Shown here: positions 1 to 8,271 of the stretch, piece after piece
Layout: every line of letters begins with the position of its first letter
Position numbering within the stretch: the first letter of the stretch is position 1
DNA from: Candidatus Nanopelagicales bacterium
Lineage (GTDB): Bacteria > Actinomycetota > Actinomycetes > Nanopelagicales > Nanopelagicaceae
Assembly: GCA_030832365.1 (NCBI GenBank)
Contig: JAURJF010000002.1
Coordinates: 1-40,166 of the forward strand
Direction of reading: 5' to 3'
DNA: 40,166 nucleotides
Position numbers and translations under genes: made by a program
The notes under the pieces: model-generated
Told to the model about the DNA's origin: nothing
The model's input: the letters and a program-made list of their open reading frames with translations, nothing else
Database searches by the model: none

Positions 1-418
1 CCTCACGAATTGAGTGATAGACAACTTCAGATTCATACTGCGCTGCAACTCCTGATACTAAGCGCTTTTTTTCAGCCTCAGGAATTCCTAGCCGGTCATA
101 GGTATTTTTAATATCTTCTGGCAAGTCTTCCCAGGAAGTTGCCTGTTTCTCAGTGGAGCGAACAAAGTACTTAATGGTGTCGAACTTAATTCCAGATAAA
201 TCAGATCCCCAGTTTGGCATTGGCTTCTTATCAAAGAGCGCCAAACCCTTAAGGCGTAGCTCAAGCATCCAAGCAGGTTCATTCTTCTTCGATGAGATAT
301 CTCTTACTACCTCTTCGTTTAAACCACGTTTGCTATTGGCGCCGGCATCACTCTTATCCGACCAACCGAACTCGTAGTTTCCGATTCCCTCTAACTCTGG
401 GTGGGCGATTTGGCTCAT
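1..418 (-). CDS. sufB: Fe-S cluster assembly protein SufB (5' part, runs off the window)
   Basis: SufB is the scaffold subunit of the SufBCD complex, which builds [Fe-S] clusters in the cytoplasm. Translating the minus strand from the ATG at 418-416 gives 139 codons with no stop before the window edge. The protein begins MSQIAHPELEGIGNYEFGW. It carries the SufB N-terminal signatures YFVRSTEKQATSWEDLP and IKNTYDRLGIPEAEK, then AAQYESEVVYHSIRE. About the first third of a protein of roughly 470 residues is present. Its ATG overlaps the TGA of sufR (ATGA, 415-418), so the two are translationally coupled and probably form one suf operon continuing to the left. The N-terminal region shows no sign of decay. 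Confidence 0.95.
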   Translation of the reverse strand, partial: MSQIAHPELEGIGNYEFGWSDKSDAGANSKRGLNEEVVRDISSKKNEPAWMLELRLKGLALFDKKPMPNWGSDLSGIKFDTIKYFVRSTEKQATSWEDLPEDIKNTYDRLGIPEAEKKRLVSGVAAQYESEVVYHSIRE

Positions 419-1155
419 CGTTTACTCTGCTTTCTATTGCTGGTTTGGGTTTTCTCGATTTTCTTACCTTTACTGCTTAGTTGGGGAATAAAAGTTGTGC
501 AGACTCCATCGCCATGGGCAATTGTTGCAAGTCGCTGAACATGGGTTCCTAATATCTTTGAAAATGCTGCTGTCTCTTCCTCACATAGCTGAGGGTATTC
601 GGCAGCAACATGGGCTATCGGGCAGTGATGTTGGCAGAGCTCAAGTCCAATTGCTTTGGGGTGAACATTTGCTGCATATCCCTCATCGTTTAAGAATTTT
701 ACTAAACCATCAACAGGGTTCTTTGAACCACTTACAGTTTTCTTTGATCGACGAATAATTTCATCAGCGCGATGTTTTGCAAAGCCATCAACTAAATGAG
801 CTCCTGCGCTAGCTGCCATATATTTCAGCGCGGAGACTGCGAGATCATCATATGAATGCTCAAATCTCTCTCGCCCTTTATCGCTCATTACAAATACCTT
901 CGAAGGGCGACCTCTAAGACCTGCACTTCTAATATGAGGCTCCCGCTCTTCTAGAATTCCTTCGCCCACTAGAGAATCTAAATGGCGGCGAATACCAGCT
1001 GGGGTTAGTCCAAGGAAGGCTGCTAAGGCAACCGCTGTCGATGGGCCGCTTTCTAAAATGGCACGGGCAACCTGGTCCTTAGTTCTTAGGTCCTCAGATG
1101 TGGCTAGGGTGGATTTCACAACGCAAGTGTTGCGTAATTCATGGCCAAACGCCAC
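415..1155 (-). CDS. sufR: SufR-type Fe-S-sensing transcriptional repressor of the suf operon
   Basis: This is a winged-helix regulator of the DeoR/ArsR-like SufR family, 246 residues from the first ATG. The wHTH spans about residues 28-75 and includes LTPAGIRRHLDSL. A C-terminal cysteine set, C174-x3-C178-x12-C191-x27-C219, holds the hallmark CQHHCPIAHVAAEYPQLC. In this family those cysteines bind an Fe-S cluster that controls DNA binding, so the protein represses suf when clusters are plentiful. It is the first gene before sufB and overlaps it by ATGA. The start is uncertain. An in-frame GTG at 1119-1117 would remove MAFGHELRNTCV, which does not resemble the family, and would place the palindrome at 1121-1135 just upstream of the gene instead of inside it. 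Neither start has a good Shine-Dalgarno. Confidence 0.92.
   Translation of the reverse strand: MAFGHELRNTCVVKSTLATSEDLRTKDQVARAILESGPSTAVALAAFLGLTPAGIRRHLDSLVGEGILEEREPHIRSAGLRGRPSKVFVMSDKGRERFEHSYDDLAVSALKYMAASAGAHLVDGFAKHRADEIIRRSKKTVSGSKNPVDGLVKFLNDEGYAANVHPKAIGLELCQHHCPIAHVAAEYPQLCEEETAAFSKILGTHVQRLATIAHGDGVCTTFIPQLSSKGKKIEKTQTSNRKQSKR
1121..1135. promoter_or_regulatory. Perfect 6-3-6 inverted repeat, candidate SufR operator
   Basis: ACGCAA-GTG-TTGCGT is a perfect inverted repeat. It lies immediately upstream of the alternative sufR GTG start and about 55 bp upstream of the divergent ctaA start. SufR proteins of other bacteria bind short inverted repeats at their own promoters, so autoregulation is a reasonable inference. 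The sequence differs from the SufR sites I know from cyanobacteria and mycobacteria, so this is only a candidate. Confidence 0.4.
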
Positions 1156-1177
1156 TTCAAAGCGCCCCTTCTCGCTC

Positions 1178-1183
1178 TAGGGT
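1178..1183 (+). promoter_or_regulatory. -10 box for leaderless ctaA transcript
   Basis: TAGGGT matches the actinobacterial TANNNT -10 element and ends 6 nt before the ctaA ATG. That predicts transcription starting on the A of the start codon, giving a leaderless mRNA. There is no Shine-Dalgarno before ctaA, and the -35 region (TTCAAA, 1156-1161) is poor. Confidence 0.45.
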
Positions 1184-1189
1184 TGGGCT

Positions 1190-2098
1190 ATGGCCCCCTC
1201 TGCCAATAGAGCTCTATTAAAACTCTCCACTTTCATGGTCTTTACTCAATCTGCAATTGTCTTTACTGGAGCTCTAGTACGTATCACAGGCTCTGGTCTT
1301 GGCTGCTCAACATGGCCGGAGTGCACACCTGGCTCATATACCCCAACTTCTGATCAACCAGAGGCTCCACTACACGCCTGGATTGAATTTGGAAATCGAC
1401 TTCTTACCTTCGTTCTTCTAATTAATGCTCTTGCTCTGATGTTTACTATTTTAAGGAGTGGAAAGCGTGAGTTAAGAAGATTAGGTGCGCTTCAGATAGT
1501 TGGAATTTTGGCCCAGGGAGTACTTGGCGGAGTAACAGTTCTAACCGCTCTTAATCCAGCAACTGTTGCCGCTCACTTCCTGCTCTCAATAATTCTAATC
1601 GCAGGGGCTCTCTCCCTGCGACAGAGAGCTCATGGCAAATCACCAATTGAAATTACTTTAATTCCACTAGTTTCAAAACTTATCTGGCTTCATCTACTAC
1701 TGACAGCTTTAGTAATATTTGCAGGAACAATTGTTACTGGTAGCGGGCCTCATGCTGGCGATAGCGCAGCAGAGCGATTTAATCTTGATTCAAGGACTAT
1801 GGCCTGGATCCATGCAGATTTGGTCATAGCTCTTCTTGGAGTAAGCATCGCTTTATTAATCGCAATCCGCCTTGGCCTCTCAGGAGTTGCGCGCCAGGTC
1901 TTATCTGGGCGGATACAGATATTTCTTATAATTGCCCTTGCCCAAGGGGGCATTGGATATATCCAATATTTCACCAAGTTGCCTGAGGCCCTGGTTGCCG
2001 CTCACATCATTGGATCTATCGCGGTGTGGTTATCCGCTTGGAACTTATTTATCTCTAGTAATCTCGGCGCTAATCTCATCGCCCGGAAAGGCTTGTAA
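1190..2098 (+). CDS. ctaA: Heme A synthase (CtaA/COX15)
   Basis: CtaA oxidises the C8 methyl of heme O to a formyl group in the cytoplasmic membrane, giving heme A for aa3-type cytochrome oxidase. The 302-residue protein has about eight hydrophobic helices in two four-helix halves. Heme-ligand histidines are visible at H62, H129, H208 and H272. The first external loop has GLGCSTWPEC (C39, C45), the redox cysteine pair of Gram-positive CtaA; the second half has no matching pair. It is the first gene of a plus-strand run, and its TAA overlaps the tkt ATG (TAATG). It diverges from sufR across only 34 bp. The heme O synthase gene ctaB, often close by in Actinobacteria, is not in this window. Confidence 0.95.
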   Translation: MAPSANRALLKLSTFMVFTQSAIVFTGALVRITGSGLGCSTWPECTPGSYTPTSDQPEAPLHAWIEFGNRLLTFVLLINALALMFTILRSGKRELRRLGALQIVGILAQGVLGGVTVLTALNPATVAAHFLLSIILIAGALSLRQRAHGKSPIEITLIPLVSKLIWLHLLLTALVIFAGTIVTGSGPHAGDSAAERFNLDSRTMAWIHADLVIALLGVSIALLIAIRLGLSGVARQVLSGRIQIFLIIALAQGGIGYIQYFTKLPEALVAAHIIGSIAVWLSAWNLFISSNLGANLIARKGL

Positions 2099-4158
2099 TG
2101 CAACCAGAGCTAGCGCCTTGGATAGATTTAGATGACAAGGCAGTAGCAATCGCCCGGGGCCTTGCTATGGATGCAGTTCAAAAAGTAGGCAATGGCCATC
2201 CTGGAACTGCAATGTCTCTAGCCCCTGTTGCCTATGCCCTATTCCAACGTTTTTTGCGCCATGACCCAAAAGATCCCAATTGGATTGGCAGAGATAGATT
2301 CATTCTCTCTTGTGGCCACTCTTCGCTAACTCTATATATTCAATTACTTTTTTCTGGATATGGATTAACTCTTGATGATTTGAAGTCATTTAGAACATGG
2401 GGCTCACCTACTCCAGGACATCCTGAATATGGCCACACCTTGGGAGTTGAAACAACTACTGGTCCCCTTGGTCAAGGAGTTGCTAACGCTGTTGGAATGG
2501 CGATGGGTGCAAGATATGAGCGAGGGCTATTAGATCCTGATGCAACAAAAGGTGAGAGCGTCTTTGACCATAACATCTGGGTGATCTGCAGCGATGGAGA
2601 TCTGCAAGAAGGAGTCAGCGCTGAAGCATCATCTCTTGCAGGAGTGCAGGAGCTAGGAAATCTAAAAGTTATTTATGATGATAATCGCATCTCAATTGAG
2701 GGTGATACCCATTATGCCTTTACTGAAGATGTCTCTATGCGTTATCGCTCCTATGGCTGGCATGTAATAGAAGTTGGCGCAAAGACAGATGGAGATGTTG
2801 ATCGAGTGGCAATTGAAGCAGCTATGGCAGAGGCGCTTTTAATTACAGATAAACCAACTCTGATTCGCCTTAGAACTGTGATTGCTTGGCCTGCCCCTAA
2901 GGCGCGTAATACTGCTAAATCTCATGGCTCTGCACTTGGCGCTGATGAGGTGGCGGCAACAAAGATTGAGCTAAATCTTCCTACGCAAGATTTCTACTTC
3001 CCAGAAGAAGTTGAGAAGCATGTCAGAAGAGTTCAGGAACGAAGCGCTAAGTTAAAGAGTAATTGGCAAGGCGAATTTTCCAAATGGCAGAGCGCAAACC
3101 CTGAGAGAGCAGCGCTACTTGAGCGATTGATAAAGCGAGATCTGCCAAGTAATTGGAGCGCAGATCTTCCCGTCTTTGCAAGTGATAAAGAGGTTTCAAC
3201 TAGAAAAGCATCTGGTGATGTAATTAATGCCCTGGCTGCAAAGATGCCAGAGTTATTTGGTGGATCTGCCGATCTTGCTGAGAGTAATAACACCACAATT
3301 GAGGGTGGCGGTTCATTCTTGCCATCTTCTTCCAAGATGAAGGGGGCTTCGCCTTATGGTCGAATCATTCACTTTGGAATCCGTGAGCATGCGATGGGCT
3401 CGATATTAAATGGAATTGCTCTTCATGGCCTCGCTCGTGGCTTTGGTGGAACTTTCTTAGTCTTTAGCGATTACATGAGAGGCGCGGTGCGCCTTGCTGC
3501 CCTAATGAAGCTACCCGTCACATTCATTTGGAGCCATGACTCGATTGGCCTTGGCGAAGATGGACCAACCCATCAACCAATTGAACATATCGCCTCTCTT
3601 CGCGCAATTCCCGGCCTTGATGTCATTAGACCAGCTGATGCAAATGAAGTAGTTGCCTGCTGGTTAGAGATAATTAAGCGCGATAAGGCTGCTGGATTAC
3701 TTCTTTCTAGACAGAATCTTCCAGTAATTGATCGAAGCCTCTATAAGTCAACAGCTGAGGTTGGGCGCGGTGCTTATGCGTTAAATGAAGTTTCTAGCCC
3801 TGATGTTTTGATTATCGCATCTGGCTCTGAAGTATCTATTGCTCTGAAAGCAAGTGAGCAACTTGCGCAGAAAGGTCTTAAAGCAAGAGTCATCAGCGCC
3901 CCATGCCTTGAGTGGTATCGAGAGCAAGAGCAAGGATATAAAGATTTGCTGATGCCAAAATCGGTAAAGGCTCGGGTTAGCGTTGAAGCAGGTATTGCTC
4001 AAAGCTGGCATGAATTTATCGGAGATAGCGGCGTTGCCATTAGCTTGGAACATTATGGCGCCTCAGCCTCTGCTCCTGTCTTGTTTAAAGAATTTGGATT
4101 CACATCAGAGGCAGTAGTTAAAGCTTGCCAAGAATCGATCTCAAAGAGCTCTAAATGA
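2098..4158 (+). CDS. tkt: Transketolase
   Basis: Transketolase is a thiamine-diphosphate enzyme that moves two-carbon ketol units between pentose, tetrose and hexose phosphates (non-oxidative pentose phosphate pathway). The protein is 686 residues, normal length. Seen in order are NGHPGTAMSLAP (H34), GHTLGVETTTGPLGQG (from 112), the ThDP/Mg motif SDGDLQEGVSAE (from 165) with DDNRISIEG, and the pyrimidine-domain FGIREHAMG with the catalytic Glu. A C-terminal domain follows. The ATG overlaps the ctaA stop, and its own TGA overlaps the tal ATG (ATGA). The tkt-tal-pgi string therefore looks like one translationally coupled unit, transcribed from the ctaA promoter or an internal one. Confidence 0.97.
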   Translation: MQPELAPWIDLDDKAVAIARGLAMDAVQKVGNGHPGTAMSLAPVAYALFQRFLRHDPKDPNWIGRDRFILSCGHSSLTLYIQLLFSGYGLTLDDLKSFRTWGSPTPGHPEYGHTLGVETTTGPLGQGVANAVGMAMGARYERGLLDPDATKGESVFDHNIWVICSDGDLQEGVSAEASSLAGVQELGNLKVIYDDNRISIEGDTHYAFTEDVSMRYRSYGWHVIEVGAKTDGDVDRVAIEAAMAEALLITDKPTLIRLRTVIAWPAPKARNTAKSHGSALGADEVAATKIELNLPTQDFYFPEEVEKHVRRVQERSAKLKSNWQGEFSKWQSANPERAALLERLIKRDLPSNWSADLPVFASDKEVSTRKASGDVINALAAKMPELFGGSADLAESNNTTIEGGGSFLPSSSKMKGASPYGRIIHFGIREHAMGSILNGIALHGLARGFGGTFLVFSDYMRGAVRLAALMKLPVTFIWSHDSIGLGEDGPTHQPIEHIASLRAIPGLDVIRPADANEVVACWLEIIKRDKAAGLLLSRQNLPVIDRSLYKSTAEVGRGAYALNEVSSPDVLIIASGSEVSIALKASEQLAQKGLKARVISAPCLEWYREQEQGYKDLLMPKSVKARVSVEAGIAQSWHEFIGDSGVAISLEHYGASASAPVLFKEFGFTSEAVVKACQESISKSSK

Positions 4159-5264
4159 GCAAAACGCTAGCGCAAATTAGCCAGGCAGGAACTTCAATCT
4201 GGCTCGATGATTTATCTAGAGAGCGGATGATCGATAATGGAAAGTCACGTTCTCTTAAATCACTTATATCTGAAGAATCAGTTGTTGGTGTAACTACCAA
4301 CCCCGCAATTTTCTCAAGCTCAATATCGCAATCAGCTCTCTATAGCGATGATTTAAAGGCGCTAGCTGCTAAAGGTTTCTCAGCTGAGCAGATAATTACC
4401 GAGCTAACCTGCAGCGATGTTGCTAAGGCATGTGATCTTTTCAAAGAAGTATTTCTCTCAAGTGGCGGAGTTGATGGCCGGGTAAGCATTGAAGTGGATC
4501 CAAGATTTGCGCGAGATACCCAGAAGACTATCTCTCAGGCTCGAGAGCTCTGGAAACAAATAGATCGACCAAACCTTCTAATCAAAGTTCCAGCAACCAT
4601 TGAGGGACTTCCTGCTATCGAAACTCTAATTTCAGAGGGCATAAGCGTTAATGTCACAATAATTTTTTCGACTAAACGCTATGAGCAAGTTTTAGATGCT
4701 TTCATTAAGGGTCTAGAGGCTCGGGCAAGTAAATCCCTTCCGCTCTCTGATATTCATTCAGTCGCATCTTTTTTTATTAGTCGAGTAGATACCGAAATTG
4801 ATCCAAGACTTAAAGCCAGTGCTTCCAACGAGGCCCTATCTCTACTTGGAAAGGCAGCAATTGCCAATGCACACCTTGCATATGAGCACTTTGAAGGGGT
4901 CTTGAACTCGCATCGTTGGCAGGTGCTTGCAAAACTTGGAGCAAATATCCAAAGGCCGCTCTGGGCCTCTACTGGGGTAAAAGATCCAAACTATGACCCA
5001 ACCCAATATGTAATGGAGCTAGTTGCACCACTATGTGTTAACACAATGCCGGAGCAGACTTTAAATGCCGTTAAAGCTCAAGGAGAATTTAAGGGAAATA
5101 GCATCTCCGGAAAATACAAAGATGCAGCTGGGGTCATCAATCAATTAACAAGTATTGGAATCGATATTGAAGAGGTTGCAGAGAAGTTAGAGCGAGAGGG
5201 AATCGATAAGTTTATTAAGCCTTGGCTTGAGTTGATTGGAAATGTTGAGGCCGCTAGTAAATGA
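4155..5264 (+). CDS. tal: Transaldolase
   Basis: Transaldolase transfers a dihydroxyacetone unit from sedoheptulose-7-phosphate to glyceraldehyde-3-phosphate through a lysine Schiff base. The protein is 369 residues, the size of the larger actinobacterial/cyanobacterial subfamily. Visible motifs are WLDDLSRERM (D18/D19), GVTTNPAIF (residues 45-53), and NLLIKVPATIEG with the Schiff-base K144, followed by NVTIIFS. The start overlaps tkt, and the TGA overlaps the pgi ATG (ATGA, 5261-5264). In many Actinobacteria tal is followed by zwf, opcA and pgl. Here pgi follows directly, so those genes are missing at this position. Confidence 0.97.
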   Translation: MSKTLAQISQAGTSIWLDDLSRERMIDNGKSRSLKSLISEESVVGVTTNPAIFSSSISQSALYSDDLKALAAKGFSAEQIITELTCSDVAKACDLFKEVFLSSGGVDGRVSIEVDPRFARDTQKTISQARELWKQIDRPNLLIKVPATIEGLPAIETLISEGISVNVTIIFSTKRYEQVLDAFIKGLEARASKSLPLSDIHSVASFFISRVDTEIDPRLKASASNEALSLLGKAAIANAHLAYEHFEGVLNSHRWQVLAKLGANIQRPLWASTGVKDPNYDPTQYVMELVAPLCVNTMPEQTLNAVKAQGEFKGNSISGKYKDAAGVINQLTSIGIDIEEVAEKLEREGIDKFIKPWLELIGNVEAASK

Positions 5265-6778
5265 TCAAACTCACTGGCTTTAAACAAGGCAGGGGCCTCT
5301 GGGAGAAGTTAGATAAAGTCACAGATCGCCTTGCCAACTGCGATCCAACCATCTGGGGCGAGAGCGCTGCCAAAGAGGCAGCGATAAGACTTAATTGGGT
5401 TAATCTTCCCGAGAAATCTCGCGAGCTTCTTCCCCAACTTGATGCTCTCTCTGCCTGGTCAAGAGAATTTGGCCACGAGGTTTTCATTCTCTGCGGCATG
5501 GGCGGTTCATCTCTAGCGCCGGAAGTTATGGCACAGGTCTATAAAAAGAAATTAACAATTCTTGACTCTACAGATCCTGCTCATGTTAAGAGAGTATTAG
5601 ATCAAGATTTATCAAAATCATGCATAATTATTGGCTCTAAATCTGGATCAACTATTGAAACTGCCTCCCAGATGGCAGCAGCTAATGAGCAGTTGATTAA
5701 GCAGGGACTAGATCCAAAGAATCATTTTGTAGTAATTACCGATCCTGGCTCCCCTCTTGATATTCAAGCCAGGGAAACTAGTTTAAGTGTAGTCAATGCT
5801 GATCCAAATGTTGGTGGGCGCTTTAGCGCACTTAGCGCCTATGGACTCACTCCTGCAGCTCTTATCGGTATTGATATCTCAATTCTCTTAGATGATGCTT
5901 ATGAGGCATCACTTTCCTTTGCTAACCCTGGCTCAGTAGTTACTCAAGTGGCAGCTGCTTTAGCCGATAAGTTTTTTTCATTTACAGGATTTCTTGATAC
6001 CGGCTCAAATGTTGCTGGATTAAGTGAGTGGATAGAGCAGCTAATTGCAGAGTCAACTGGCAAAGATGGCAAGGGCGTATTACCAATTACTTTGAGAAGA
6101 AAAAGTAGCCTCAACTACCCAGTTATTAGCTTTGATGGAAGTGGATCAAATAGCGTTGAAGCAAGTCTCGGTGAGCACTTTATTTTCTGGCAGTGGGTCA
6201 CAGCTCTTCTGGGATATTTACTTGGAGTCGACCCATTTAATCAACCAAATGTCACAGAGGCTAAAGAGAAGACCAGCGCCCTGCTTTCAAGATGGAGTAA
6301 AGGAAGAGAGGAGATTAGTCCAGTATTTGAAAGTGAAAATATCGTTATTTATTCAAGCCTTCAAGAAAACTCAGTGGAACATTACCTAGGAAAAGCCATT
6401 GCAAACTCCCGCGGCTATTTAGCGATAATGGCCTATCTTCACCGCGGCGCTGATGATCAAATCAAAGATCTAGCCCCACTACTTGAGAGTAAATCAAAGT
6501 TTCCCAGCACCTTTGGCTGGGGTCCGAGATTTCTCCATTCAACTGGCCAGTTCCATAAAGGTGGACCAAGTACTGGTTCATTTATTCAAATTACTGCAGA
6601 GCATGAAAATGCTTGGCCAATTGCGGGAAGAGATTTTGGATTTGAAACCTTGATTATGGCTCAAGCGCTCGGTGATATGGAGGCGTTATCTAGTAGAGAC
6701 TTTAGCGTGATTCGCTTTCACTTAAAGAATCGAAAGCAAGGTATTGCAGAACTGCTTAGCGCGGCACGAAAGATTTAA
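5261..6778 (+). CDS. pgi: Glucose-6-phosphate isomerase, divergent actinobacterial type
   Basis: Interconverts glucose-6-phosphate and fructose-6-phosphate. At 505 residues with low similarity to the E. coli enzyme, it belongs to the type that elsewhere is fused behind transaldolase (the Tal-Pgi bifunctional protein). SIS-domain signatures are GMGGSSLAP (79-87), the sugar-phosphate loop GSKSGSTIET (125-134) and VGGRFSALS (184-192). The C-terminal part contains WGPRFLHSTGQFHKGGP. The gene follows tal with an ATGA overlap, which gives the same order as the fused protein without the fusion. Its TAA lies within TTAA at 6775-6778 and overlaps the stop of the convergent rbpA by 2 bp, so no room is left for a terminator. 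Confidence 0.93.
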   Translation: MIKLTGFKQGRGLWEKLDKVTDRLANCDPTIWGESAAKEAAIRLNWVNLPEKSRELLPQLDALSAWSREFGHEVFILCGMGGSSLAPEVMAQVYKKKLTILDSTDPAHVKRVLDQDLSKSCIIIGSKSGSTIETASQMAAANEQLIKQGLDPKNHFVVITDPGSPLDIQARETSLSVVNADPNVGGRFSALSAYGLTPAALIGIDISILLDDAYEASLSFANPGSVVTQVAAALADKFFSFTGFLDTGSNVAGLSEWIEQLIAESTGKDGKGVLPITLRRKSSLNYPVISFDGSGSNSVEASLGEHFIFWQWVTALLGYLLGVDPFNQPNVTEAKEKTSALLSRWSKGREEISPVFESENIVIYSSLQENSVEHYLGKAIANSRGYLAIMAYLHRGADDQIKDLAPLLESKSKFPSTFGWGPRFLHSTGQFHKGGPSTGSFIQITAEHENAWPIAGRDFGFETLIMAQALGDMEALSSRDFSVIRFHLKNRKQGIAELLSAARKI

Positions 6779-7122
6779 TCTTCATCCTCAGCGCGTAGTT
6801 TCTTAAGCGCTGCTTCTAAAATCTTCTTAGCTTCAGCCTCTGTGCGACGCTCTTTTACATAAGCTAGGTGAGTCTTATAAGGCTCGTTCTTGATTGGTGA
6901 TGGTGGATTGTTCTTATCTTGCCCGGCAGGAAAACCGCATCTTGGGCAATCCCACTCAGCAGGAACAACAACTGTTCCATCTTCAGCAAAGGATGGTTTT
7001 GTCTCATGGCCATTTTGGCACCAGTAAGAAACGTGGAAGCGAGCAATAGCTTCGCCGCGTTCTGCCTCGCCCATTGGGCCTGCGCCAACGCGTGAACCTC
7101 TGATAGCACTTCCACCAGCCAT
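6775..7122 (-). CDS. rbpA: RNA polymerase-binding protein RbpA
   Basis: RbpA is an actinobacteria-specific activator that binds RNA polymerase and the principal sigma factor and stabilises open complexes. The protein is 115 residues. It has a flexible N-terminal tail, then a core with a zinc-ribbon-like set (C35, H39, C59-P-R-C62), then a basic linker. A C-terminal sigma-interacting helix follows (about 82-112, from YKTHLAYVKERR). A good Shine-Dalgarno (AAGGGAG) lies about 8 nt before the ATG. It sits 36 bp behind secG and is probably cotranscribed from the promoter before secG. Its stop interlocks with that of convergent pgi. Confidence 0.95.
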   Translation of the reverse strand: MAGGSAIRGSRVGAGPMGEAERGEAIARFHVSYWCQNGHETKPSFAEDGTVVVPAEWDCPRCGFPAGQDKNNPPSPIKNEPYKTHLAYVKERRTEAEAKKILEAALKKLRAEDED

Positions 7123-7158
7123 TTACTTGCTCCCTTTTCTAGAGATTGATAAAACTAT

Positions 7159-7386
7159 TTATTTTAAAACTAAGCCAAGTGCGATGATGATGGCAAACCA
7201 TAGACCGCCAACAACAATTGTGATGCGATCTAAGTTCTTCTCAACAACTGAAGAGCCACCATAAGTAGAGGACATTCCACCGCCAAATAGATCTGAAAGT
7301 CCGCTGCCTTTTCCTTTATGGAGCAGAACTAAGAGAATCATCAAGATGCTGGTAATAACCAGAAGGATTGAGAGGGCTAACGACAC
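7159..7386 (-). CDS. secG: Preprotein translocase subunit SecG
   Basis: SecG is the small auxiliary subunit of the SecYEG channel. The 75-residue protein has two hydrophobic helices (about 3-22 and 54-74) joined by the family loop GKGSGLSDLFGGG. The start is GTG at 7386-7384, supported by AAGGAG at 7394-7399 with 7-nt spacing. The gene lies at the end of the gap-pgk-tpiA block, its usual actinobacterial position, but has its own candidate promoter in the 80-bp gap behind tpiA. Confidence 0.95.
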   Translation of the reverse strand: MSLALSILLVITSILMILLVLLHKGKGSGLSDLFGGGMSSTYGGSSVVEKNLDRITIVVGGLWFAIIIALGLVLK

Positions 7387-7417
7387 TTATTTTCTCCTTG
7401 GGTTGAATAAGGGGCAA

Positions 7418-7423
7418 ATACTA
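7418..7423 (-). promoter_or_regulatory. Candidate -10 box for secG-rbpA
   Basis: TAGTAT (minus strand) fits TANNNT and lies in the 80-bp gap between tpiA and secG. It would give a leader of about 25 nt containing the AAGGAG site of secG. The -35 region is not convincing. No terminator hairpin is visible between tpiA and secG, so read-through from gap-pgk-tpiA is also likely. Confidence 0.4.
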
Positions 7424-7466
7424 CCTAAAGGCGGTGATTACTAACGAATTTGGGCGTTATATGGCG

Positions 7467-8246
7467 CTAGAGAACCCGATGGAATTTGCTTAGGCGGGCA
7501 AACTCCTCGGCATCAAGGCTAGCCCCGCCAACCAGAGCGCCATCGATATCGCTCTGTCTCATAATTTCTACAATATTTGCTGACTTAACCGAGCCTCCGT
7601 AGAGAATTCTGGCGTTCTGAGCAATCTCATCACTTCCGAGATCAGCAAGCTCTAGTCGAATAGCTGCGCATACCTCTTGAGCATCATCAGGGGTGGCAGT
7701 CTTGCCAGTTCCAATTGCCCATACCGGCTCATAGGCAAAGACTATTTTCTTTAAATCTGGTTTATGAAAGCCCTTTAAACCTTGGCGGATTTGGTTAAGC
7801 ACATAGGAGACATGCTCGCCTGATTCACGAATTGGTAGCTCTTCACCAATACAAAAAATTGGCACCATTTCGTTATCTAATATCGCGCGCATCTTTGCAT
7901 TTATTAACTCATTACTCTCGCCATGAATTGCTCGGCGCTCGGAGTGTCCTGCTAGAACATAGGTGCAATCAAGTTTTTTAAGCATTGCCCCTGAAATATC
8001 GCCAGTGAATGCACCGGACTTTTCTGGCGAGATATCTTGGGCTCCGTAAGATAACTTGAGACGATCTCCATCAACTAAAGTTTGAACTGATCTTAAATCT
8101 GTAAATGGAGGCAGCACCGCTACTTCAACTGCATCAAAGTCGCGATCCTCTAGCGAGTATGCCAACTTTTGAGTAACAGCAATTGCTTCAAGATGATTGA
8201 GATTCATCTTCCAATTGCCAGCAATCAGTGGTTTACGTGTGCTCAT
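7467..8246 (-). CDS. tpiA: Triosephosphate isomerase
   Basis: Interconverts dihydroxyacetone phosphate and glyceraldehyde-3-phosphate. The protein is 259 residues with all active-site elements: AGNWKMN (N11, K13), the electrophile H101 in LAGHSERR, and the general base E173 in AYEPVWAIGTGKTA, whose tail is the mobile loop 6. The phosphate-binding YGGSVK and GALVGGASL follow. It starts at the ATG at 8246, 25 nt behind pgk, as the third gene of the gap-pgk-tpiA operon. Confidence 0.98.
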   Translation of the reverse strand: MSTRKPLIAGNWKMNLNHLEAIAVTQKLAYSLEDRDFDAVEVAVLPPFTDLRSVQTLVDGDRLKLSYGAQDISPEKSGAFTGDISGAMLKKLDCTYVLAGHSERRAIHGESNELINAKMRAILDNEMVPIFCIGEELPIRESGEHVSYVLNQIRQGLKGFHKPDLKKIVFAYEPVWAIGTGKTATPDDAQEVCAAIRLELADLGSDEIAQNARILYGGSVKSANIVEIMRQSDIDGALVGGASLDAEEFARLSKFHRVL

Positions 8247-8271
8247 CTCTACTCCTTAGTTGGCTACTTGC

